Assembly: GCF_032452875.1 (NCBI RefSeq)
Contig: NC_083876.1
Location: forward strand, 1,798,001 to 1,862,000
DNA: 64,000 nucleotides
Origin: Bos javanicus
Lineage: Eukaryota > Chordata > Mammalia > Artiodactyla > Bovidae
Direction: 5' to 3'
Below, one piece after another: positions 1 through 11,548 of this stretch (the stretch's first letter is position 1; the number at the start of each line of letters is the position of its first letter). A model generated the notes under the pieces. That model made no database searches. It worked only from the letters and a program-made list of their open reading frames with translations, and was not told the origin of the DNA. The position numbers and the translations under genes were made by a program.

Positions 1-95
1 CTTGCCTCCTTTGTCAAAGATAAGGTGTCCATAGGTGTGTGGGTTTATCTCTTGGCTTTCTATTTGTGCCAGTACTGTACTGTCTTTGAATCTAT
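1..95 (-). mobile_element. L1 ORF2 fragment, antisense
   Basis: Read on the minus strand, this edge piece carries a late part of L1 ORF2: the stretch ending in 'gacaaaggaggcaag', with the words for accession of 'ataaacccacacacctatgg' just before it. The same region of ORF2 recurs on plus near 18,730-18,790, which supports the call. It continues beyond the left edge of the window. It is non-functional. Confidence 0.75.
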
Positions 96-380
96 ATAAT
101 TTAAACAATTTGGAACAGCAGGGGATTAAATTTTATATCACTTTAAGATAATAATTGTTATGACATAATTAAATTATCATTCACATTCATAGCATCTTTA
201 TAAGTAAATTTTGTTCTATAATTTACCATTTTCAAACAATGGTTGGTCACCAAGAAAAGAAGCCTAATCAAATTAATAATTTACTGAAGATCATTGACAC
301 CCTGGAAAAAAGGGACAGTCAGGTATAAGGTAATAGGAAGTAAAGGTGGCCCAAGGATCTCTGCATCCAGTGAAAGAGGA
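96..380. other. AT-rich spacer, nothing recognised
   Basis: AT-rich sequence without a credible open frame or a repeat I can name. Confidence 0.5.
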
Positions 381-540
381 TTGTAGCCCACCAGGCTCCT
401 CTGTCCATAGGGATTCTTCAGGCAAGGATACTGGAGTGGGTTGCCATTTCCTCTTCCAGGGCATCTACTGGACCCAGGGATTAAGCCCAGGATTCCCACC
501 TTGCAGATGGATTCTTTACTGTCTGAGCCACCAGGGAAGC
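381..540 (-). mobile_element. Bov-tA SINE, antisense
   Basis: A tRNA-Glu-derived ruminant SINE on the minus strand. The tRNA-like head lies at the right end (minus strand begins 'gcttccctggtggctcag') and the BovB-derived body runs left to 'cctggtgggctacaa'. The last 40-50 bases of the usual 3' end are missing. It ends just before the next SINE. Open frames here on both strands are SINE translations, not genes. Confidence 0.88.
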
Positions 541-549
541 ATATGCCAC

Positions 550-832
550 CTGCTGCTGCTGCTGCCGCTGCTAAGTCGCTTCAGTCGTGTCTGACTCTGT
601 GAGACTCCATAGATGGCAGCTCACCAGGCTCCCCCATTCCTGGGATTCTCAAGGCAAGAATACTGGAGTGGGTTTCCATTTCCTTCTCCAATGCATGAAA
701 GTGAAAAGTGAAAGTGAATTTGCTCAGTCATGTCCGACTCCTAGCGACCCCATGGACTGCAGCCCACCAGGCTCCTCCTTCCATGGGATTCTCCAGGCAA
801 GAGTATTCGAGTGGGTTGCCATTGCCTTCTCC
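550..832 (-). mobile_element. Bov-A2 SINE, antisense
   Basis: Two BovB-derived monomers in tandem, joined by the linker seen on plus as 'atgcatgaaagtgaaaagtg', with a (CTG)n run at the left edge that is the element's (AGC)n tail read backwards. Such tails often seed microsatellites. The copy is full length and lightly mutated. No clear TSD was found. It abuts the Bov-tA on its left. Confidence 0.93.
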
Positions 833-2731
833 GAATGTCAATTATATGCACTTTAAAAATTGATTATGGGCCGCTAAGGAGACTTTTTTTTAATGTCTGT
901 CCAGAAATGTTAAAAATAAGATATAGAACATGCACACTACACATACACAAACCAAAATCAATCTATTTCCCCATTTCCTTTAAAAACAATGGGCAGTTAG
1001 GAGGATTGTAGCCTATCTTTCCGTTTACAACTATCAGAATTCTATTGATTGCAACCAACGCATGAAAAATAAACTGATGCATCATTAGAATTGAAAAGAA
1101 TGGCTTGGTCATGTATCACAGAGGCAAATCTGACCATGAAAGAGAGATAGAGCCACCACTAGTGTGAAATAAAAGAAATATTATTAATATTTACTGTTTT
1201 TATTTTTACCATATTACTATTTTAAACATGATAATCTTCTTTGAACTACTCTTATATTATTTTACATGCTATATTTTAATGAAAATTTCCTCTTTTTCCT
1301 CCTGACATCTCAGGTTTACTTCTTCAGTCTACAGAACAACATTGAACAGTGTTTGCCCTGTCTTTCATTATATAAATGTGTGCACTTAAATTACATACAT
1401 ACATGTTCTTATAACCAAAATATTAATACTTTTAGCCCAAGGTTGCTATGCATAAATATGTATTAGGTAGCTACAATATTGGAAAAGGGCCTTATGACTT
1501 TTTTTTTATGGCCTTTATATCTACCTCTTGCAGGTTTGGTTGCCTGGGAAGCAGGCTCTGATAAGGAGGTGCTTGTGCTAGAGTTTTATTAGGGACTGAT
1601 TGTGTTATCAACCTCTTCAGAAGGGAAGCAGGATGAAACAAAAGGAAAAAGTTGAGCCATTTTGTGGTCTCAGTGTAAGCCCCTGCAAAAATATGGGAAA
1701 TTATGAAGCTAGGGTAAACCATCAGAATCATACACACTTGGGCTTCAGGACTGGATCAGTACATCTATGATAACTCTGTACAACCTTGGAAAGGAAGTAG
1801 TATTGACAAAATAAACCCTTCAGTGAATGAGAGACTGAGGCAGCCATGCCAGCTCCATGGGGAGCTGATAACTGAGACCTTTTTGTAGCAGTGATCACAG
1901 CTGCTATAGAAGTCTGATTTTCATTCCTGAAAGAAGATCTGGGAAACACGTAGTGACCACCATACCAATCCTTCCAAAATTATTCATGGCAAATGCTAAG
2001 GTTTAAAGTGATAAAAATCAACTCCCAAATTATATATGTATTTATATTATATATATAATAAATAAAATTTATGCATTTATATATACACAATATAACTATA
2101 TATACTATAATATAAAATTAAATAAAATATTTTAAAATATTAAAAATAAAAATATATTTTAAATTAAAAGTATATATATATTATATAAACTTTCACCTTA
2201 TTTGAAATTGTCAGTGACATATTTGTTACCCATATTATGTAATTCTAGTAGTTCAATAATTTTGAATTTATATACCAGATGGTTTAAGTAAAATAATTAA
2301 AATAAATGCTCTAAGTCTCTTTTGTTTAATAGGTCCCTTGTAAAATATTGTTACTTTTGAGAAATCACAATTCTCTTCCTTTGTAGTACTCAGCTATTTT
2401 CTCTTTAATAAGCTCCTAGTAACAAAAAATTTACATGTTTTCCGGACACAACAACATCTCCAGGTTATAAATATAAATCTGTGTTTGAGCCAATATCCAT
2501 ACATTTGTTAATTCTTGCAGCCTTAAAGATAGAATTTGTATTGGAATGATTTTAGCTTTCCTTACTAATCAAATGCCCTGAATTTAAAAGGTTTAATTTA
2601 CACATTCAAATAATCACACTTTCTTAGAAAACGAATTGCCTGCACATGCAAAATTGTACTGTCAATAAATTATGAATGATTGCTAAAATATTCTCACCAG
2701 GTATATCATAAGTGGGATGTGATGTTGTATT
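833..2731. other. Unassigned AT-rich spacer
   Basis: No gene recognised. Positions 1,494-1,960 are less AT-rich and contain 'gcctgggaagcaggctctg' and 'gaagcaggatgaaaca', which look like an old LTR-type repeat in antisense, but I cannot name the family. The remainder is plain AT-rich DNA. The 73-81 aa minus-strand frames at 1,492-1,949 look incidental. Confidence 0.4.
2030..2190. repeat. AT-rich low-complexity tract
   Basis: About 160 bases made almost wholly of A and T with imperfect (TA)n runs ('tatatatattatata'). A degenerate microsatellite and a likely source of alignment and assembly noise. Confidence 0.85.
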
Positions 2732-2744
2732 TATTATATTGATT

Positions 2745-3012
2745 GCTCCTGCTAAGTCACTTCAGTCGTGTCCGACTCTGTGCGACCCCATAGACGGCAG
2801 CCCACCAGGCTCCCCCATCCCTGGGATTCTCCAGGCAAGAACACTGGAGTGGGTTGCCATTTCCTTCTCCAACGCATAAAAGTGAAAAGTGAAAGTGAAG
2901 TCGGTTAGTTGTGTCTGACTCTCAGCGACCCCATGGACTGCAGCCCACCAGGCTCCTCCATCCATGGGATTTTCCAGGCAAGAGTGCTGGAGTGGGGTGC
3001 CATTGCCTTCTC
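2745..3012 (-). mobile_element. Bov-A2 SINE, antisense, with TSD
   Basis: A full-length dimeric Bov-A2 on the minus strand: two monomers joined by the aaagtgaaaagtgaaag linker. It is flanked by a perfect 13-bp direct repeat 'tattatattgatt' at 2,732-2,744 and 3,013-3,025, which fixes the edges and shows one target-primed insertion. Few mutations suggest a fairly recent copy. Confidence 0.96.
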
Positions 3013-3025
3013 TATTATATTGATT

Positions 3026-3900
3026 AGTCACAGATTATTCTCTTTGGAAGTCAGTTTCTTCCAGGAGTAAGTTACTGGAAGATGCATAAACGTTTTTAAG
3101 TCAAAGTCTGAGTAAGGTGCCTTGCTATCTCAAGAGCCTAAAATGGATTGTTTTACATTCTCAGAGCATCCATCAGAAAGAAAACAGTTTTAGAAAACCA
3201 ATGTGATTATGTCAAGAAGATGGGACTAAATTTACCAAGGCAAGATTTAGACAGTTTTTGTCTGTTTTCATTATTGATTGTATAACACTGGTTACATTAA
3301 CTGTGGAGAGCTCCAATTTGTTTATTAAGGTTGCTAAAATAATAGACTGACATTGGCAGAATTTATTTTTATTTGGCTTTCTTAAGTAGGCTTTATTTCT
3401 CATTATTTTGGGACAATCTTAAAAGCAAAACTTAATTTTCTCCCATATTAAAGTCTTAGATTAAATTTTATATTTTAACTTTTTATGTATTCATTTTGTT
3501 GCTCAGTAATTTAGAAAAACCCAGACACTAATATCTTATAATTGATTATATTATTTTCCAAGAAAATAATGAGTAGCATAGTGGCATGTTTGTTTGTTTC
3601 TAATCAATATCCAACAGTACAGATATTAACAATTCAATAAGTTTTGAAATACTCCTCTCTTATTTATATATTTCTTTTTTTTTTCCTAAAAATACAGTAC
3701 ATGTTTAAATATTACATTAGGAGTACAGCGATTTCAGGCAAAATTGTCCCTGCTATTGACATCTTTCTTTCATCCTGTGCAGAATGCCAGCTGGAAAACT
3801 GTAACATTAATTGATCCATCAACAGTTTTTGAAATGATGAGAAAAAAACACAATTTGGTTAAAAGTAAATAAAACTGTGTTAGCTTCAGCAGCCCATAAG
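3026..3900. other. AT-rich spacer, nothing recognised
   Basis: No gene or repeat family recognised. A T-run lies near 3,672-3,684. Short minus-strand frames (63-66 aa) look incidental. Confidence 0.5.
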
Positions 3901-4001
3901 TGGCAACCCAGTCCAGTATTCTATCCTGGAAAATTCCATGGACAGAGGAACTTAGTGGGCTACAGTCCATGGGGTCTCAAAGAGTCAGACACGACTGAGC
4001 A
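3901..4001 (+). mobile_element. Bov-A-type SINE 3' part
   Basis: One BovB-derived monomer on plus, from 'tggcaacccagtccagtatt' to 'gtcagacacgactgagc', followed by a CA-rich tail ('acacacatacaca'). The tRNA head is absent, so it is a 5'-truncated Bov-tA or a Bov-A monomer. Confidence 0.85.
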
Positions 4002-5466
4002 CACACATACACAAATAAACTTAAAGTAGATTTGTGATATTTCTGCACCATAGGAATCTTAAATTATTTCAGGAAAGCAGGCAGGTAGGCAGGGCTATTC
4101 TTACAGTAGACTATAACCTAATTTTTCATGGCATAAATCTGAGCTGCAGTGTAAATTCTCGATGATCTGTTACTACTATTAGATGAACTTAAGCTCCTTC
4201 CTCTTGCCAAAATATGTCATAACATAAATATGTCCTTTAAAGTGTGGATATTTTATTGCCATAAGCTTAAAATTCAGTTAAGATATTTCATTCACACAAA
4301 ATAAAACACACAGTTTTGTCAAAACTGTAATTTTTCCTTTGTTAAATATTTTAATTAATTCATTAGTCAATATAAAATAATTTTACAAATGTAGCCATTT
4401 TTTTCAGGTACTGGTGGAAATATTTGGCAGTTAAACTTTCCTAGCAGGCATACTAAGAAGTTCTAAGGCAGATGACCCTTGAGATGTGTTTTCTAAGGCT
4501 GAAGAAACTGGCTTAATTTAAAGAAAAAACAAAAAGTTCCAGGTCAAATTATCTTTTCAAAGCTTTAGGTTATAAAACTCTAGGGGGTCTGAATCAAGGA
4601 TTACTAATTCTTATATGAACCTGATGATACTCCTTGAGAAAAATCTAGTTTTTAAGTTTTTATAAAACTGTTTCCATGAAACAAAACAAAACTGTTTCCA
4701 TGGAATCTAAGTATTCCAGTAAATGTTAACAAGTTTCTCAGAAAGAGTTCATTGGGCTTACAGGTAACTACCCCAGTCAGGTATTTGGGGTTGAGGCCAC
4801 CAATTCAAGTTTCTAACTTTTGTAATGCAGTGTCCAAACTGTTTAGCCACCAAACACTTCACCTGAAAGAGAAACATGGCGCACTGAGGACATATTGCCC
4901 CTCAAGCTAGAGAATGACCTTGTTTCTGAATCATCAAAACCCCAATCATGGTCCTTGAAATGTGCTCAATCATATCTTTATATCCAGACAGATATCTGAA
5001 AAGCTACATTATGGAAATTAACTATCTCAGTCTTCAGCATGATTATCATTATTGCTTTTATAATTATTTTATTAAGTTTTAAATGACTTTCATAAAATTA
5101 AGATATTTGAAAGTTGCTCTTACATTTTAGGAAGTCTTTTCAATGGTAATTATAATACTGAATGTACCCAGTGTATGGCCACAATGGCAATTTTTTACTA
5201 GAACTTAACTTGAAAAAAAAAAAGTTGTTTCTTCAAAAATTGCTGTACATTTTTTGTTCATTTATTTATCAAAGAGATATTGACTGACTACTATGGGGGC
5301 CAGAGTCTGTGCTAGATGCTAGGTATTTGGTAGTGCTTTTAGAGAGTTCACTGTCAAGACAGTGAGAAAGACTGATGCTAGGAAGGGATATAAGAGCCTT
5401 GAGGCCTACTCTTTGGGAGATTTGGGAAGAGGCCTCCATAGGAAAAGGTGACATTTGACATGGTGC
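4002..5466. other. Unassigned AT-rich spacer
   Basis: No gene recognised. A local direct repeat 'aaaactgtttccatg' occurs at 4,664-4,678 and 4,688-4,702, a 24-bp-period duplication that looks like replication slippage. Confidence 0.5.
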
Positions 5467-5479
5467 TCAATAATGAATA

Positions 5480-5696
5480 CAATGGGTTTCCCTGGTGGCT
5501 CAGACAGTGAAGAATATGCCTGCAATGCAGGAGACTGAGGTTCAGTCCCTGGGTTGGGGAGATCCACTGGAGAAGGAAATGGATACCCACTCCAGTATTC
5601 CTTCCTGGAGATTTCCATGGACAGAAGAACCTGGTGGGCTACGGTCCATGGGCTTGTAAAGAGTCAGATGCGACTGAGTAACTAACTTGCACTTTT
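5480..5696 (+). mobile_element. Bov-tA SINE, full length, with TSD
   Basis: A complete tRNA-Glu-derived SINE on plus: head 'gtttccctggtggctcagac', box-B-like region, BovB-derived body, and a 3' end at 'gcgactgagtaactaac'. A perfect 13-bp TSD 'tcaataatgaata' at 5,467-5,479 and 5,697-5,709 brackets it. BovB reverse transcriptase is the accepted mobiliser because the 3' end is shared. Confidence 0.96.
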
Positions 5697-5919
5697 TCAA
5701 TAATGAATAAACATTTGTAGGCAGAACAAGCTTAGGGGTAGAAATTTTAAGTTTTGGAAAAGGGGAGTAGCCTTTTGTAGCTTACTGTACTTTTTTCTTT
5801 GGCTGTCTTTAAAATTCTTTATCATTGATTTTGATAGCTTTAATATAGTGTTTGTGGAAAAGATATGTTTGCACTGAGGTAGTTAGGTATTCTCTTAGCT
5901 TCATGGCCTTATATATATA

Positions 5920-7360
5920 TACTTCCTTCCTAGGTTTGGAAAGTTCTCAGCTATTATTTCTTTAAATAAGCTCATTGCTTCCTTCTCTCTTTCTTTTCCT
6001 TCTGTAATACCCATTATTCTAATGTTGCCTTTCCTAATAGAGTTGGGTGGTTCTCAAAAAATTTCTTCATTTATAAAAAGAATCAAGTTCTCTTTCCTCT
6101 TCTCCCTGTATTATTTCTAGATTTCTACTTTCAAGCTAATTAATTCTCTTTTCCATATGTTCTGTTCTATTTTCAATGTTTTCTAATGTATCCTTCATCT
6201 TGTGTACTGGGCTCTTTAGCTCCAGAATTTGTTTGGTTCTTGATTGATATGGGGAGGGAGGAGGGAGGAGGGTTCAGGATGGGGAACACATGTATACCTG
6301 TGGCGGATTCATTTTGATATATGGCAAAACCAATACAATATTGTAAAGTTATAAAATTTGAAAAAAAAAGAAAAAATAAATAAAAGTTTTACTTTCTTTG
6401 GTAAAGTATTCCTTCTTCTCATTAATTTTATCCTTGAGCTTGTTAAAATGTCTTTCTGAGTTTTCTTGTTACTCTTTGACTTTCTTCATGACAGCCATTT
6501 TGAAATCTCTGTGAGATCACCATCTTCTGTGATTTTGATTTCTGGAGAATTGTATTTTCCTTTTTGTGATACCCTATGATTTTTGTGTGATGCTTAACTA
6601 GTTGCTCCTCTTGCTGTGCATCTGAAACAGTGACCACCTTTCTTTTAGGTAATGCTTTTTAAATTTTGACTCCCACAATTCAACAGGGTGATAATTAGAG
6701 GCCTTCCTTTTTTTCAGTAGGTGGGACAATAGCACAAGATTTTTGCTTCTCTGATTTGCACTTTCTCTGATTCTTTTGTAGAATCAACATAGTACACTCT
6801 CTATCACCTCAGTCAGAGGTGTCTCTGGTGGCTCCGTCATCACTGCTTATGCCTTCAGGATTCCTGGTATCTTGCTATTGCTGGTATCACTGTTGTCACT
6901 GGCATCATCACTGGGTGTCCTGGAATAGTGGGGCCTCCACTGTGTTCAGGATTTCCTGGGTTCAGAGCCCCACCAGCACAACCAGGAGCCCAGTCACAGG
7001 TGTGACCCCAGGTAGAAGGACCAGGGTTGAGTCTTGCTGCTGCTGCCAAGATCCCCATAGTCTTTGGTGCTGGAGCTTGGGAGCCAGAGTCATGTGTGCC
7101 TTCTGTCGTCTGATATCAAGTCTTTTGGGGCTGGAGGCTCAGTTGTTGCAGCCAGGGGCCATGTTCAATGTCCACTGGGAACTTCCTCCTTTGTATTTTC
7201 CAGTTCACTCACCTTCAGATGAGCAAGTGTGTGGCCTCTGCAGCACCCTGGTTTGTTGGACAAAGTTGTTTCTATTTCACTGGTTGTAGGTGGAAGAAGA
7301 GAGAAGATGCTCTCCACCACTTTGTTAAGGAGAGAAGGGTCCTGGGCTGTGAGATGGAAC
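5920..7360 (-). mobile_element. Old L1 5' region (HAL1/L1M-like), antisense
   Basis: Plus-strand text such as 'tttggaaagttctcagctat' followed by 'tatttctttaaataagc' matches my memory of the 5' UTR/ORF1 region of old mammalian L1 or HAL1 elements in antisense. The part from 6,400 to about 6,650 continues the same coiled-coil-like coding region on minus (64-aa frame, lysine- and glutamine-rich). The GC-richer part at 6,800-7,330 would be the far 5' UTR. A young L1 tail splits it at 6,246-6,383. Both edges are uncertain. Confidence 0.5.
6246..6383 (+). mobile_element. Young ruminant L1 3' end, nested
   Basis: A 5'-truncated insertion with the ruminant L1 3' UTR: a G-rich 'ggggagggaggagggagg' stretch, 'ttcaggatggggaacacatg', 'aaaaccaatacaatattgta', then an A-rich tail. 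It interrupts the older antisense L1. I could not define the TSD. Confidence 0.85.
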
Positions 7361-8044
7361 TGGAGGAGGAGACTAAATCAAAGTGGTACTCCTGCCTCAA
7401 TCCTATTTGTTTTGTATGCCCATTGGAATAAGAATGTTAATGATACAAAAATATTTGTGTGCAATGAATAAGAAGCTATTAATTTAATTATGCAAATAAA
7501 GTTAGGAATATAATGCTTCAATTTGTTCACTATTTCACAGATTCTATTTTATAACTTTACTGGTACATGTTTAAATATCTCCCTTTCCTATAATCCTGTG
7601 AAACCTGGACATAGCATGAAAATTATATTTAGTTTCAAGGAAAGCATCCCATCTTTTCTGTGGTCCTAACTCACTTCACATAGAATGCTCAAGGCTAAAT
7701 TTATACCTCGTCCATTAATTGTGAAAGCAATCTCATTAAGACCAGAATCTTTCTCTTAATCTTGAAAGACCTTTAGAATTTTATAAAAGTTCTCTAATTC
7801 AAGTTAGTACTACAAAGGTTCCATTAAATTAAACAATTTTTAACCAATTTAAAAATGTAAATTGATACTGATAAGCAAAGTGGTCATTCATCTGCTTACC
7901 CCCTCCCCACAAAAAAAAAAAAAAGTTTGGACATGAATATTCCCATACAGGATTTTTTTATGAGAGAAATAATAGGAAATTATGCTATTTAAAGGGAATA
8001 TTTGATTAAACACCAGTGAGAGAAAAAATTAAAGTCTTTAAGCT
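7361..8044. other. AT-rich spacer, nothing recognised
   Basis: No gene recognised. A run of A follows 'ccccctccccac' at about 7,912-7,924. Confidence 0.5.
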
Positions 8045-8275
8045 TTATTGTGTACAAATGAGAAGCAATCGTTTCAACACTTCAAAATAACCTTCGTAAA
8101 AAATTCTATCTAATTGTCCAAATTGTCCATTCTCTAAAAATACACACACAGTGTAGAGGAGACCTTCTATCATACAAGGAAATTCCTGGTGATATTGAAG
8201 ATGAGAGTGACTTTTGTCTTCACCTTGAAGAACATAATAAGACTGTACCATATTTTTTGTTTGTTTTGTTTTCAT
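8045..8275 (-). other. Unidentified 76-codon open frame, possibly a gene relic
   Basis: An uninterrupted minus-strand frame outside any repeat I recognise. The predicted C-terminal half has balanced, protein-like composition (for example 'FGQLDRIFYEGYFEVLKRLL') rather than AT-frame noise. The stop codon lies inside a canonical AATAAA on the minus strand (8,042-8,047), so the 3' end could be a terminal exon or a retrocopy. There is no matching poly(A) tract and no clear upstream exon. I do not recognise the protein. A chance frame in AT-rich DNA remains likely. Confidence 0.2.
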
Positions 8276-8350
8276 TTTTAAAAATTAAAAAATATTGTTT
8301 CTTAGAGATATAATGAACATCAACCAGATAAGAATGAGATTAAGTAAGTG

Positions 8351-8553
8351 AAGTTGCTCAGTCGTGTCTGACTCTTTGCCACTCCATGAACTGTAGCCTA
8401 CCAGGCTCCTCCCCCCCATGGGATTCTTCAGGCAAGAGTACTGGAGTGGATTGCTATTTCTTTCTCCAGGGGATCTTCCCAACCCAGGGACTGAACCTGG
8501 GTCTCCCACATTCCAGGCAGACACTTTAACCTCTGAGCCACAAGGGAAGTCCC
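8351..8553 (-). mobile_element. Bov-tA SINE, antisense
   Basis: A full-length Bov-tA: the tRNA head lies at the right end (minus strand begins 'gggacttcccttgtggctca') and the 3' end at 'gttgctcagtcgtgtctg' on plus. Imperfect direct repeats flank it (8,332-8,345 and 8,557-8,570, about 11 of 14 identical), indicating an older insertion. Confidence 0.92.
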
Positions 8554-8704
8554 AAGGATGAGACTAAATGATTCTAAAACATGAAGACTTTTAAGTGAGG
8601 ACACAAACACATAGAAACAAAGGGAGAGAAGGAATCTCCATTCTTTCCTTATCTCCAAATGTAGAAAAATATTACTGGTAAGTTTTCTACAGAAATTTCT
8701 TTCC

Positions 8705-8848
8705 ATTTTTAAAATTTTATTTTAATTAATTAATTTATTTATTTTTGGCCTCAGCTTGGAGGAGCTTAATTCCCTGACCAGAAAGTGAATCTGTGTGCCC
8801 TGCATTGGAAGCACAGAGTCTTAACCACTGGATGGTCAGGGAAGTCCC
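8705..8848 (-). mobile_element. CHR-type SINE (tRNA-Glu-derived), antisense
   Basis: The minus strand reads 'gggacttccctgaccatcca', then 'gtggttaagactctgtgctt', the head of the cetartiodactyl CHR SINEs, which are older than Bov-tA. The T-rich run on the left (8,705-8,746) is its A-rich tail. Family assignment rests on the recognised head. Confidence 0.8.
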
Positions 8849-9399
8849 TCTCTACAGAATTCTATTGGTGTCAGCTTTATAACAATGAGCTTGCTTTATT
8901 TTGTTTTGATTTTTTCAAAAAATGAAGAGCTGTTAACACAAACAAATAAATCAGAAGGAAAATGCACACAGGCAAATACGCCTTTATGTAAATAATAAAG
9001 GAATGCCAAGAGCTCTTCACACTTGAAACTATTTCTGAATAGAATAGCAGGTATTTTTCTAGCCTTAATGAAGTTGGTTAGGTTATATTTTCTACTACTC
9101 TAGTAGTTTGAGTGTCTAACATTCTGAATGTCCACCCATATGTTAACATATTGCCAGAGGCACAACTAGTGGCAACTTAATGAAACTGGGTATATAACAA
9201 AAATTACACACTCTATCTTGCCTTCTAAATATTTTTGTAAATGAAAGAAGCACATTATCTGGAAAAAAATTGAAACATTAAAAAATTAAATAAGCAAATC
9301 CTTGCTTTCAGTTACTCATGTTGATTAAAACAGTGTAATATTGCCTATTTCAAGGTAAATGCAAATATATACATTTTTAATAAAGTAACACAGAATAAC
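8849..9399. other. AT-rich spacer, nothing recognised
   Basis: No gene or repeat family recognised. Confidence 0.5.
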
Positions 9400-9540
9400 T
9401 GAAAGAGCATTCCCTTAGGGTCAAGAATTATGAATGCTTTTTCCAGTATAAGATTTTAGGTAGTTGTTCATGCTCTGAATCTCAGTTTCTTCATGCCTAA
9501 ATGAGTTCAGTACAGAAGAATGAATTCTATAATTTTCATT
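9400..9540 (+). mobile_element. MIR element, degenerate
   Basis: The core 'ctctgaatctcagtttcttc' followed by 'atgcctaaatga' matches the hallmark 'ctgagcctcagtttcctcat' plus 'ctgtaaaatgg' segment of the mammal-wide MIR SINE. It is old and diverged, with approximate limits. Confidence 0.55.
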
Positions 9541-9699
9541 CAAGAAGTAAAATGATATGACTGAAGGGGTGAGAACCACATGACTGACATGATCTCTTCT
9601 CTCTTTACTCACTTTCTGTAGGCTTAGGCTGACCTTGTTGCTGCATTTTTAGAAAATTTAATACCACAGAGGAGTGGCTTTTAATTCTGTTTGTCTAAA

Positions 9700-9775
9700 A
9701 CCTCTCTTTTGCTGTTAAAATTTATTGAAGACCCCAAAGGTCTTTTATTTCTGTGGATTACACTACACTGTGTTC
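9700..9775 (-). mobile_element. Probable old L1M 3' end fragment, antisense
   Basis: 'ttattgaagaccccaaaggt' followed by 'cttttatttctgtggatta' resembles the antisense 3' end of old L1M elements. Short and diverged. Confidence 0.4.
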
Positions 9776-11536
9776 AAGCTTAGGTGATCAGCAATGCAAA
9801 GTGTCCCTGTACAATTGCTAACTTGGCTGGACAAGCCTCTCCTCCTATCAGTGTTAAAGGGACTCAGTTGGAGTTTCAGGAAAAAAGAGCTAATTTCCTT
9901 ACTAGTACTTTTAGATTAAGCCCTGTGATCTCAGCTGCTATTCTACTTTTTCCCAGCATTTACAACATTTTCTCTGGGTTATTTTCTAGTCAGGTCTTTG
10001 CTATCTTCTCAGAACAGGTCAGTAAGATATTATTTCTTCTGTCTCTCTTATATAACTCATCTCTACTCCCTGCAGAAGGAGGCTGTGAATTTTTGTTCTG
10101 GCAATTTGAAAATAATAAAAAAATGTTGGTTTTATTTTATTTTTTTAAATGTTGGTTTTAAATGAGTATTCTTTTTAAATTCTAGAAATTGTAAATTGCA
10201 AAAATTACAATTTGACAATTACAGAGCTGGGGCAACACCCTAGCCTGAATTTTTATTTTTTAAATAGTTATGGTTATTCTGTCATCCTCAAATTTTAGAT
10301 TTAGAAATGTTTTTCAGCCTTGTAGGAAGCTTAAGGGCACTATGTTTCCTAAAATAGTCAAATTTTATTCTGGAAATTATTGCTTTGTTGTGATTTGTCT
10401 GACGGACCGTGTAGTCGATTATTTAATATATCTTCTTTGGTCACAGATTTATAGAACCTCTTGATCACTACTGACTCAGAATCCCTTCCTTCCAGAATTT
10501 CCCTATCCGATCCTCTCTTTGAAATTTTATCCTTCTTTAAGTGCAGCATGTACCTGTATTGTAGTTCTTCTTTTCACTCATGGTTGCTATGGAAACAAGC
10601 CTTAGTTGTATTCAATGGATTTGATGAGATTAGAAAATACAAAGATGGTCATCATGACTACATTAAAATAATAATCAATTTTCAATTCTACAGGGTGCAC
10701 ACTAATGAATATAACATGGTGTGAAATAATGTCTCTGTTGTGACAGGGTATTTCGAAATTTTATATATATATATATATATATAATTATTCAGTATATATA
10801 TATACATGGTATATACCAAGGGAGGCTGAGTACTTCTCAGGAGCAACTTTATATCACAGAAAATAATCATATGCAGATGGCTATTGTCCCGCCTAGAATG
10901 ACAACAATTACATACGTATGTGATACTTTACTAATACACATAATGAAAAAGAAAAGAAAATGTATTGCAAGCTTTATGTTAGTTTTGAAACTACTGATGC
11001 ATAAGTAGGACCTGATCTGATTCATGAAGACAGGTGTGTGTAATTCCCTTCTCCCACATGAGTTTTGATGAGGGCATTACTGTTTTCAATGAATACTGAA
11101 CATCAATTTTTTTGCATTCATTTTATATTCTAAATTATATAATTAATATTCAAAATTTCCCAGTAGGAAATTTAGTCTAGCAGTAAATTTTGCATACCAG
11201 TAGTGATAATTGGAAATATGCTTGAAATAAAATTAGAAAAGACAAATACATTAAAATTTTTTAGATCTAAAAATGTAGAACCACCTACAAAGTATCTTTC
11301 ATCAAAAACAAAAAAAAAAAAAAAGAGGAGAGTCTGAATCTAATCAAACCTCAGATTCAACGACAGTTTTTGGGAAATAAGGAAGACAGAGGAAAATGTT
11401 AAAGGGTACCGTGAACATGAATTTCAAAATCTACAAAGTGACAATGAAAAAAATTACTGTTTTTTTCCAACAAATATTTTTTTTTTTTTTTTAAAGGAGG
11501 ACATGGATAGGTTAAAAACCATTTAAAAGTCTTAAC
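9776..11536. other. Unassigned spacer
   Basis: No gene recognised. A plus frame at 9,784-10,161 (125 aa) has no recognisable motif. A 9-bp inverted repeat aaattgtaa/ttacaattt lies at 10,186-10,194 and 10,205-10,213. Poly(A) and poly(T) runs occur near 11,310 and 11,480. Confidence 0.45.
10762..10805. repeat. (TA)n microsatellite
   Basis: About 11 TA units at 10,762-10,783 and a second shorter run at 10,792-10,805, separated by a short interruption. Probably length-polymorphic. Confidence 0.95.
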
Positions 11537-11548
11537 AAAGAACCTGAT

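Noticed and set aside
281..856. Several 70-90 codon frames on both strands
   Set aside because: They are translations of Bov-tA and Bov-A2; identical peptides recur at every SINE of that type in the window.
1494..1960. Named LTR or DNA transposon
   Set aside because: Some words look like an old antisense LTR, but I could not place enough of it to name a family.
5480..5560. Functional tRNA gene
   Set aside because: The tRNA-like part is the head of Bov-tA with a BovB-derived body and a TSD; it does not fold as a complete tRNA.
6819..7289. 156-codon plus-strand frame
   Set aside because: It lies in an old antisense L1 5' region, is overlapped by a minus frame, is rich in Trp, Cys and Ser without domain pattern, and has no gene signals.
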